A DNA stretch of 10,722 bases, taken from positions 1 to 10,722 of the forward strand of contig MAXP01000126.1 in the NCBI GenBank assembly GCA_001751085.1, written 5' to 3'. Shown piece after piece: positions 1 through 6,800 of the stretch. Made by a program: the position numbers and the translations under genes. Numbering within the stretch: position 1 is the stretch's first letter; every line of letters starts with the position of its first letter. Under the pieces are notes generated by a model. It searched no databases, was not told the origin of the DNA, and saw only the letters and a program-made list of their open reading frames with translations. This DNA comes from Desulfobacterales bacterium C00003060 (GTDB lineage: Bacteria; Desulfobacterota; Desulfobacteria; Desulfobacterales; C00003060).

Positions 1-1
1 G

Positions 2-103
2 AAAATGAATCGCAAAGCCCTTCATGCCGGCATCCAAGCGGCCAAAAGCGTCGACCTGAACGCTTTACCTCGCTCTGTCACCCCGGAAGAGGAAGTATCC
101 TGA
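2..103 (+). CDS. C-terminal end of an unidentified protein (5' end outside window)
   Basis: An open frame enters from the left edge and stops at the TGA at 101-103, giving 33 visible residues that begin KMNRKALHAGIQAAK and end PEEEVS. The stretch is a basic, Ala-rich helix followed by a short acidic tail, as expected for a protein C-terminus. The pattern of Asn-x-Lys-Ala and Ala-Gly in the helix faintly resembles the C-terminal helix of 2-oxoacid:ferredoxin oxidoreductase gamma/beta subunits. With so little sequence this is only a guess and no product is assigned. The stop lies 54 bp before the ATG of the rsmG fusion and in the same reading frame. The two could be co-transcribed, but nothing shows it. 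Confidence 0.5.
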   Translation, partial: KMNRKALHAGIQAAKSVDLNALPRSVTPEEEVS

Positions 104-157
104 ACAATCCCTTCCTGGATTGAGATTCCCTCACTGCGTACGTGCGACGAACTATTC

Positions 158-1153
158 ATGGAAAAAAATCAAACCAACGGGGAAAACATAAAACCCGTGA
201 AGATTCCCATCAAGGATGTCCTGGATCTACATACCTTTGCTCCCAAAGAGATACCCAGCCTGCTGAAAGAGTACCTGAATGCCTGCAGGAAGGCCAGGAT
301 TTTTGCTGTAAGGATTATCCACGGCAAAGGCAAAGGCTTTCTGAAAAACTCGGTTCGCGGTTTGCTCGAGGGGCTCCCCATTGTAGCATCCTTTTCAGAC
401 GCCCCACCCTGTGGGGGAGGTTGGGGTGCCACCGTCGTCGAACTTGCAAGAGAGATCGATTTTGAGTCGCCGGATTGGTTTCAGATCCTTGATGAGGGCG
501 CAAGGGCCATGGGCGTGAGCCTGGAGCGGCATCAAATAGCCCAGTTTGCCATCCATGCTAAAGAGCTTGTGGCGTGGAATGTATCCACCGACCTAACCGC
601 TATTACGGACCATGTGGAAATTGCAGTGAAACAGTTTCTTGATAACCTGCCGGTCCCGGCTTTTATCCCCCCAGGTTCACGGCTACTGGACATCGGCTCT
701 GGAGGCGGATTTCCGGGCATTCCCCTAAAAATCCTGCGACCGGACCTTCACGTCACGCTGATCGATGCCTCAAGGAAGAAGGTCAACTTCTTGAAGCATA
801 TCATAAGAACGATCGGTCTTGAGGATATCGAAGCCCGTCATATCCGGGCTGAAGAACTGAGAAGCAAGCTTCAGGCTGAAGCAAGACCGAATGTGATTGT
901 ATCCAAGGCTGTCTCAAAGCTGGAAAGGTTTCTTGATTGGGCTATCCCGTTACTCTGTCGGCCGGGTATAATAATTGCGATGAAGGGAAGGTCATTGGAG
1001 ACCGAACTTGAAGCTGCTATTTCAAGGATCGAGGGCGAGGGCCTTATCCTTACTGTAAAGGAATACAGACTTCCCCTCCTTGATATCCAAAGATGCCTGG
1101 TTGTTCTGAGCGATTCCAGGGACGAGTTCAAGGCGTGTCAATCCCCGCGTTGA
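158..1153 (+). CDS. rsmG: Smr domain fused to 16S rRNA (guanine527-N7)-methyltransferase RsmG
   Basis: One 331-residue open frame carries two domains. Residues about 20-97 are an Smr (small MutS-related) domain, with the LDLH motif (D23-L24-H25), HGKGKG (55-60), and the family-typical tail SFSDAPPCGGGWGATVVEL (79-97, with GWGAT at 88-92). Residues about 104-331 are RsmG/GidB. It has an N-terminal helical segment with DLTAITDHVE and FLDNL, the SAM-binding motif LLDIGSGGGFPGIPL (176-190), the acidic strand end LIDASRKKVNFLKH, and MKG at 275-277. RsmG uses S-adenosylmethionine to methylate N7 of G527 in 16S rRNA. Smr domains bind or cleave nucleic acid in other proteins, so here the domain may help contact rRNA; that is inference. 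Normal RsmG is about 210 residues, so about 100 residues are added at the N-terminus. The ATG at 158 has no clear Shine-Dalgarno sequence. No good internal start was seen at the domain border, so a single polypeptide is most likely. Confidence 0.93.
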   Translation: MEKNQTNGENIKPVKIPIKDVLDLHTFAPKEIPSLLKEYLNACRKARIFAVRIIHGKGKGFLKNSVRGLLEGLPIVASFSDAPPCGGGWGATVVELAREIDFESPDWFQILDEGARAMGVSLERHQIAQFAIHAKELVAWNVSTDLTAITDHVEIAVKQFLDNLPVPAFIPPGSRLLDIGSGGGFPGIPLKILRPDLHVTLIDASRKKVNFLKHIIRTIGLEDIEARHIRAEELRSKLQAEARPNVIVSKAVSKLERFLDWAIPLLCRPGIIIAMKGRSLETELEAAISRIEGEGLILTVKEYRLPLLDIQRCLVVLSDSRDEFKACQSPR

Positions 1154-1158
1154 CACGC
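1133..1158 (+). terminator. 9-bp inverted repeat over the rsmG stop codon, possible weak terminator
   Basis: GCGTGTCAA (1133-1141) and TTGACACGC (1150-1158) are perfect reverse complements separated by 8 nt. The hairpin includes the TGA stop of the rsmG fusion (1151-1153). No uninterrupted T-tract follows (the next bases are TGTTGATATAAG), so it is not a classic intrinsic terminator. It could stabilise the mRNA 3' end, attenuate, or be a protein site. The right arm also contains TTGACA, but no well-spaced -10 box follows. Confidence 0.4.
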
Positions 1159-1229
1159 TGTTGATATAAGGGTGAATCCTTTATCTGTCACGTCCTTGAA
1201 GCAGTCTTAAGGCCAACTGCCCTTTGGAT

Positions 1230-1267
1230 AAATGCATATGGCATTTGCATTCATATGTCGTATATGA
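1230..1267 (+). promoter_or_regulatory. Tandem pair of 17-bp inverted repeats before the kinase gene (candidate operators)
   Basis: Two adjacent perfect inverted repeats share a 6-5-6 layout. The first is AAATGC-atatg-GCATTT (1230-1246) and the second is TCATAT-gtcgt-ATATGA (1251-1267). Their centres (1238 and 1259) lie 21 bp apart, about two helical turns, so dimeric regulators could bind on one face of the DNA. The arms differ in sequence, so they may not bind the same protein. They lie 79-116 bp before the histidine-kinase ATG. The rest of 1154-1345 shows no gene and no clear -35/-10 pair. Confidence 0.4.
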
Positions 1268-1345
1268 TAGTTTTTTGAGTCGCTGATTTGACGAACTAAG
1301 AGTTCATGCCGATCATTATAGGAAAGAACTGATTATCACCAGAAC

Positions 1346-2068
1346 ATGAAACTGTCTGAAAGGGATGAAAAGCTTCTTTCTGCTGAACGGTTGAAGGCCA
1401 CTGAAAGGCTGGCCAGCGAGGTCGCCCACGAACTTAATACGCCTCTTGGTGGTATCCTGATGTACAGCCACCTCCTCCTGGAAGACTTGGCTGAAGATGA
1501 GCCGGAGCGGGAAAACGTCGTCAAGATCAACAAGTTGGCCCATCGATGTAAGATCATTGTTCAGGGGTTACTTTCTTTTGCACACAAGGAAATCCCTCAG
1601 CTAAAGCCGGTTCAGGTGAATCGAGTTGTTTGCGATGTGATTGGATTTTTGGAGGATCATATCCTATTAAGAAACATTTCGATCAAGACTTGCCTTGATC
1701 CCGCTCTTCCCGAGGTTGCAGGTGTCGAAAACAAGCTGGAACAAATCTTTATTAACCTTATTATCAACGCTGCGCAATCCATGAATGGAACTGGTATGTT
1801 GACGCTGCGCAGCGAATATTCCCATGACAAAAACATGGTGCGGATCGAGTGCTCAGATACGGGGTGTGGGATTTGCGAGGAAGACCTTGACAGGATATTC
1901 GAGCCCTTTTTTACGACCAAGGAAAAGGGGAAGGGAACGGGTCTGGGGCTTTCCATCTGTCACGGTATAGCGGAACAACACGGCGGAGCCATAACCGTTA
2001 GGAGTTCAAGGGGGCACGGGTCCACGTTTACTACCCTCTTACCCGTGGCTAAAGAGGATAGGAGTTAG
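1346..2068 (+). CDS. Sensor-less NtrB-like cytoplasmic histidine kinase
   Basis: This 240-residue protein is only a transmitter. HisKA (about 15-82) has the H-box SEVAHELNTPLGG with phospho-acceptor H28. HATPase_c (about 128-235) has the N-box NLIINAAQS (N137, N141), G1 DTGCG (171-175), F-box FEPFFTT (185-191) and G2 GTGLGL (197-202). All catalytic motifs are intact. There is no transmembrane segment and no PAS, GAF or HAMP domain, so the protein should be cytoplasmic and take its signal from a partner or the first 15 residues. The H-box and C-terminus resemble NtrB/HydH/ZraS-type kinases that phosphorylate NtrC-type regulators. Such a regulator is encoded 347 bp downstream on the same strand and is the likely partner. 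An in-frame TAG at 1319 excludes a longer N-terminus. An AGGAAAG stretch at 1320-1326 is too far from the ATG at 1346 to be a good ribosome site. A lost sensor domain upstream is possible, but no remnant is visible. Confidence 0.9.
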   Translation: MKLSERDEKLLSAERLKATERLASEVAHELNTPLGGILMYSHLLLEDLAEDEPERENVVKINKLAHRCKIIVQGLLSFAHKEIPQLKPVQVNRVVCDVIGFLEDHILLRNISIKTCLDPALPEVAGVENKLEQIFINLIINAAQSMNGTGMLTLRSEYSHDKNMVRIECSDTGCGICEEDLDRIFEPFFTTKEKGKGTGLGLSICHGIAEQHGGAITVRSSRGHGSTFTTLLPVAKEDRS

Positions 2069-2151
2069 GGGCTCCACTACTCCATCACTCTCCGTCAGCG
2101 GCACAGGCAAGTTGCTACTAAAAAACTATTATTTCAATAAGTTATAGTATC

Positions 2152-2163
2152 CTGTAATTACAG
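2152..2163. promoter_or_regulatory. Perfect 12-bp palindrome CTGTAATTACAG
   Basis: CTGTAATTACAG reads the same on both strands with no spacer. It sits 3 bp after a TATAGT that could be a -10 element. Its position at or just after a putative transcription start, upstream of the sigma-54 regulator gene, would fit an operator. A 12-bp palindrome in AT-rich DNA can also arise by chance, and the binding protein is unknown. Confidence 0.3.
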
Positions 2164-2196
2164 ACCTCGTTAAGTGATTGATTGGTTGAAATATTG

Positions 2197-2343
2197 AGTT
2201 GGTGGTTCGTGGTTCGTGGTTATTAGTTCGTAGTGCATAGTGCATAGTTGGTGGTTCGTGGTTCGTGGTTCGTGGTTCGTAGTTCATGGTTCATGGTTCA
2301 TGGTTCATGGTTCATGGTTCATGGTTCATGGTTCATGGTTCGT
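2197..2343. repeat. Tandem heptamer array, 21 units, consensus RGTTCRT
   Basis: The 147 bp divide exactly into 21 heptamers in register. From the left they are AGTTGGT, GGTTCGT x2, GGTTATT, AGTTCGT, AGTGCAT x2, AGTTGGT, GGTTCGT x4, AGTTCAT, GGTTCAT x7 and GGTTCGT. Two levels of structure are visible. The three-unit block AGTTGGT-GGTTCGT-GGTTCGT occurs twice (2197-2217 and 2246-2266), indicating an older block duplication. The run of seven identical GGTTCAT units (2288-2336) looks like recent slippage. Seven is not a multiple of three, so every + strand frame through the array encodes the same repeating heptapeptide (GSWFMVH in the pure run). This creates a spurious open frame. The array ends 72 bp before the regulator start and probably varies in length between strains. 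Confidence 0.95.
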
Positions 2344-2404
2344 GCCTGAACGAAAAGTCCGGGTAAAGTCCTGTCGGCTCACGTTATTGAGAAGATCCAT
2401 CAGT

Positions 2405-2410
2405 AGAGGG
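2405..2410 (+). promoter_or_regulatory. Ribosome binding site fixing the GTG start of the sigma-54 regulator
   Basis: AGAGGG lies 5 nt before GTG at 2416. The regulator's frame has an in-frame TAG at 2404-2406, so the protein cannot begin further upstream. A start at this GTG gives a receiver domain of normal length, with the strand ILVIDDD beginning at residue 7. Confidence 0.6.
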
Positions 2411-2415
2411 AATCT

Positions 2416-3774
2416 GTGGAAGCGAGTTACAACATCCTGGTGATCGACGATGACGCATTCATGCGGGACGCCTGTCACCAGGCCCTCACCAGGCGTCGTC
2501 ATACCGTTACCTTAGCGAAAAGTGGTCGTGAGGGCCTTTCCCTGCTCGAAAAATGGTCATTTGATCTTATCCTCCTCGACTTCAAGATGCCCGGCGAAGA
2601 CGGGCTATTTGTCCTGGCCAAAATCAAGGATCTGGACCCTGAGGCCATGGTCGTCATGATTACCGGATACGGCTCCATTGAAACCGCTGTCCAGGCCATC
2701 AAGCTGGGGGCTTTTGACTTCATTGCCAAGCCTTTCACCCCAGAGGAATTACTCAAACTGGTCAACCGTGTATTGAGAAACCGTCGTCTGACCATTGAAA
2801 ACCTGTATCTCAAGCAAAGTCTCAGGCAGGACGCCCCGTGTGTTGACATTATCAGCAAGAGCCCTGCCATGGAGAAGGTGAAGGAAATGTTAGCCATGGT
2901 TGCCCCCACAGACAGCACGGTATTGCTTCAGGGGGAAAGTGGCACGGGCAAAGGCCTTGTGGCCCGCCAAATCCACGAAATGAACCGGCGACGGGGGCAT
3001 CCTTTCATAACAGTGGATTGCGGCTCTTTAGTGAGCACCCTGCTTGAAAGTGAACTTTTTGGTCATGTGAAAGGGGCCTTTACAGGCGCAGATGCTACCC
3101 AATACGGAAAATTTGAAATGGCCCACGGGGGTACGTTGTTTTTTGATGAGATATCCAACATAAGTCTGGAAATACAGGCCAAGCTCCTCAAGACGGTGGA
3201 AGAAAAGTCTCTCTCTAAGGTTGGAGATCACAAGGTTGTCAAGGTCGATGTCCGCCTAATATCAGCCACAAATCGGGAGCTTCGAAAAGCCGTTGCCGAG
3301 CGATCATTTCGTGAAGATCTGTTCTTTCGACTTAATGTAGTCTCCATACACTTGCCGCCTCTGAGGGAACGTGAAGGTGATATCCCATTGCTCGTGAATC
3401 ACTTTCTAAGCAGGTTCAGCAGGAAACAGGGGAAACCGATTGAGTGTGTTTCCACAAACACGATGAAGGCACTGACAGAACACAGTTGGCCAGGCAACGT
3501 CCGGGAACTGGAAAATACTGTGGAGCGGCTGGTGGTCTTTGCACGAGACAAGACCATTACCACACACGACCTTGCCTATTCCAATACAGTGCTATCGAGT
3601 GTGCTTACAAGGGAACCGCTTCGCCTGGAGGAAATGGAACGTTTGCACATTGAGAAAATCCTTCAGCGCACGGAGGGAAACAAGAGCCAGTCTGCCCGAT
3701 TGCTTGGTATTGACCGCAAGACCCTCAGAATCAAGATGAAAAAACATCAAATCCCGGCAAACGCATCTGCATAA
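2416..3774 (+). CDS. NtrC-family sigma-54-dependent response regulator
   Basis: The 452-residue protein has the full NtrC layout. The receiver domain (about 5-118) has acidic residues D11-D13, phospho-acceptor D55 in LILLDFKMPG, T83 and K105. The sigma-54-interacting AAA+ ATPase (about 145-380) has Walker A GESGTGKG (173-180), the GAFTGA loop that contacts sigma-54 (220-225), Walker B LFFDE (241-245), FREDLFFRLN (298-307) and WPGNVREL (358-365). A Fis-type helix-turn-helix follows at about 408-445 (NKSQSARLLGIDRKTL). It should activate sigma-54 promoters when phosphorylated at D55, probably by the sensor-less kinase encoded upstream. The usual Walker A ending GKE is GKG here (G180), a small deviation beside the essential K179. 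Translation starts at a GTG with a good AGAGGG site. The target genes are unknown, and no convincing sigma-54 promoter (GG-N10-GC) was found in the window. It converges with the giant kinase gene across 103 bp without an obvious terminator. Confidence 0.94.
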   Translation: MEASYNILVIDDDAFMRDACHQALTRRRHTVTLAKSGREGLSLLEKWSFDLILLDFKMPGEDGLFVLAKIKDLDPEAMVVMITGYGSIETAVQAIKLGAFDFIAKPFTPEELLKLVNRVLRNRRLTIENLYLKQSLRQDAPCVDIISKSPAMEKVKEMLAMVAPTDSTVLLQGESGTGKGLVARQIHEMNRRRGHPFITVDCGSLVSTLLESELFGHVKGAFTGADATQYGKFEMAHGGTLFFDEISNISLEIQAKLLKTVEEKSLSKVGDHKVVKVDVRLISATNRELRKAVAERSFREDLFFRLNVVSIHLPPLREREGDIPLLVNHFLSRFSRKQGKPIECVSTNTMKALTEHSWPGNVRELENTVERLVVFARDKTITTHDLAYSNTVLSSVLTREPLRLEEMERLHIEKILQRTEGNKSQSARLLGIDRKTLRIKMKKHQIPANASA

Positions 3775-3877
3775 GGAGTGGGATCTGTAAACTACCCCAA
3801 TGTTTCATTCAGCCCAGCGTCCTGTCAGCTATGTGATGTCGCAAGGATGACCGCATTCGATTCATTTCGCACCAATA

Positions 3878-6800
3878 TCACAAAACAAACCAAAACGTTG
3901 TCCCCACGTCCAGATCCGATTCTACCCAGATACGTCCACCGTGTCTGTGAATTATCCGTTGAACAATTGTCAAACCAACCCCTACGCCTTCGTATTCCTC
4001 TGCACGGTGCAAGCGATGAAACGAGATAAAGAGCTTGTCAGCATATTTCATATCAAAACCCACACCATTATCTCTTACGTGAAACACTGTCTGTTCATCT
4101 TTGGTCTCAAAACCCAGTTCGATTTCTGCTGTTGCCCGGTTTCTGGTGAATTTCAGGGCGTTGGAAAGCAGGTTCACAAAAATGACTTGCATAAGATTTG
4201 GATCAGCAAGAGCAGGTGGACATTGGTGAAGAGTCAAATTCACCTTCCGTTCCTTCCATTCATCTTCCAGCGTTTTGTAGGCTTCTCTGGCAATAGTTTG
4301 CAGGTTAACCGTTTTCTTTTCCATTGGATGGCGGCCGATACGGGAAAGGTTCAGCATGTCATCTATCAATCGCCCCATATTCTGTGTGCCTGCTCTCACT
4401 CGCTGAAGGTAGTGTTTTGCCTTTTCGTCCAGAGCATCCCCGTAGTCTTCCAGCAGTACCTGGGAAAAACCATCAATACCTCTAAGAGGCGCTCTGAGGT
4501 CGTGAGAGACTGAATAGGAAAAAGCCTCTAATTCCTTGTTCATGTCAACAAGGTCTTGTTCACTCTTGCGGAGCAATTCATTTCTTCTAAACAGTTGTTT
4601 GTTCGTGTTAAGCAATTCCTGTTCTTTTGCCTTTAGCCCTTCCAGGGCTGTGTTCAATTCTGATGTTCGCTCAGCCACTCTAATCTCCAGTTTTTCGTTT
4701 ATTGCTCTGAGTTCCTTTTCCAATCCTTTCAGTTCGGTAACGTCAACAGCTATTCCCAGAGAAGTCAGCCTACCCTTGATATCAAATGGAATTTTATGTG
4801 TTTGCAATACTCTCACATTCCCGTTTCTATCGGTAAATAATTGTTCAGGTATTACTTTGGATTTTCCTGTTTCGATCACATCGAGATCATCTTTCAAAAG
4901 CCGTTCAGCTTCCTCAGGCGACATTTCTCCAAGTAAATCCACAAACGATTTTCCAACCACCTGTTCCGCAGTAGCACCATATATTTCCAAAAGCATCTTG
5001 TTAGCAAAAATCAATTGCCCTTCTTTATCTATAGCAAATATCATGTGGGGCAAGGCGTCCATAATTTGACGAAGCTGCCTTTCTTTTTCCCGCAGATCGT
5101 TTTCCACACGTTTGCTCTTTTCGAACAATTCGGCATTTTCTATTGAAATTGCGGCCTGAGCAAGAAGGATTTGAAGAATCTCAAGGTAATTTTCTGTAAA
5201 GGCGCCCGCAACCAGGTTGTTTTCCATATAGAGCACCCCAGCAGTACCTTCCGTTCTTCGGAAAGGGATGCAAAGGATCGACTTTGGCTTATTCTTCGCG
5301 ATGTATGAGTCCCTGGAAAAGCGATCCGACTGAGAGGCGTCGCTGATAATTATATGTTCTCCATTCCGTATAACATATCGAATAACGCTTTTTGATAAAA
5401 AACTACTGTCCTCAAGAGCTACAGATTGCAATACTTCAATGGCTTTTTCTTCGGCGCTTGCCGATGCCTCAATTCTCAGATCTCCATTAGTGCGGAGAAG
5501 AAGATAGCCACGTTGTGCTCCGGCGTTTTCAATAATAATATTCATTAACTGTGTCAGTAGTTTTTCCAAACTTATTTCTTTAGAGATAGCTTGCGATGAT
5601 TTTACAACCGATGCGATATCCAGCACTTGATCTGCTACAGTTGGGGCTATGGTAAAATAGCGGAGGTTAGTAGACTCGCCAGTCCGAACAACATTTCCAT
5701 ATTTTTGCAAAACATTGTCTGCCTTACGCCTGGCATGCCACTTCACGTATCCCTCCCATGCTCGCGTCAAGTAAATGCTTGCGAAGTGCTCTTTTTTTCT
5801 TTCCATCCAGAACCTTCCAGCCAACTCATTGGCAATTGCTTCGTTCTGGATGAACCCGCCCGCTCCGGCAGACTCAATGGCTATGTCATAGTAGTTCATT
5901 GCCTTTAGATCATCCCCGCACAGCCTTGAGATTTCAGCTTCTATTAATGCGTACTTGTGATAGAAATTTTCCTTCCCGTTTTCCGACCATTCCAGGAATC
6001 TATCTCTTTCTTCCTTAAGTCTTCCCATTCTATCCTTTTCATATCTTTTTACTATACTCTCCTCACCACCAGCCAATGTGAGCGCATAAAAAAAGTAATA
6101 CTCAGGGACCTCGACGTGAAAGACCGACGACCAAAGAAGACTATTTGCCCGCTTTGCAGCTTCCATCGCATCTTCATAATTATCGGACATGTATCGGGCC
6201 TGAAGCTTTCGTATGTAATACCAGCATACAGTGATAGACATCCGATTGCTATTTAGGTGTTTCTCGAACTCTTCTTCAACAAAACCTCTATAGCTAAAAG
6301 ATGAGAAGTTTTCTGTATATCCACGTAGATTCTGGATGAGGCATTGCTGGCTGGTAATAATATCCACAATTTCTTCAAATCCTGTTTTTCTCACGTAATT
6401 GAGACGTTTTTCGGTTTCTTCGTAGACTTTGTCGAGCGGCTCGCCTACCGCAAGCAGAACTGTAATTATATGATTGCAGCAATAGCAGGAATACGTTTTA
6501 TCTCCGGTTTCCAACGCGGCCTTAAATCCGTCATAAAGATAGTCAAGATCGGTCCTTAAATGATTAATGTAAAAATTGACATTATTTCCAAAGCTCAAGC
6601 ACACTTTGGCCTTGCTTTCAATCATGTTGGTTTTTTCCATCAAATCATAGCCTATTTTTCCTATTCTGTAACCTTCCTCGTACTTTTTGAATTCAGAACA
6701 GAGTATAGCACCGAAATAGGCATATCCATTAGGAGAGCCTATGGTATTCCCATACGTAAGGCTGATATTTACCATATAGCAGAATTCCAGGCACAAAAGA

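Larger units (their letters stand above)
2069..2415. other. 347-bp kinase-regulator intergenic region
   Basis: No gene is supported here. The first part has a short run of 8-nt units rich in CTCC (about 2072-2090), whose 12-mer ACTCCATCACTC (2079-2090) recurs at 10471-10482. The middle is AT-rich, with a TATAGT at 2143-2148 that could be a -10 box but lacks a well-spaced -35, and a perfect 12-bp palindrome. The last part is the heptamer array. About 70 bp separate the array from the regulator's GTG start. Confidence 0.6.

Noticed and set aside
142-465. 107-codon + strand frame starting at GTG 142
   Set aside because: It overlaps the Smr-RsmG gene in another frame, its protein is low-complexity and basic, and it has no recognisable domain.
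1150-1178. TTGACA at 1150-1155 as a -35 box for the kinase gene
   Set aside because: The base positions 17 bp later read TGAATC, not a -10 box, and the hexamer is one arm of the inverted repeat over the rsmG stop.
2240-2443. 67-codon open frame through the heptamer array, repeating GSWFMVH
   Set aside because: A stop-free 7-bp repeat opens all three frames automatically. The encoded peptide is an artefact of the array, and the frame overlaps the start of the sigma-54 regulator out of register.
3941-4513. 190-codon + strand frame opposite the C-terminus of the giant kinase
   Set aside because: It is antisense to the HisKA/HATPase region, whose conserved motifs prove the coding strand. It has no domain and no ribosome site.
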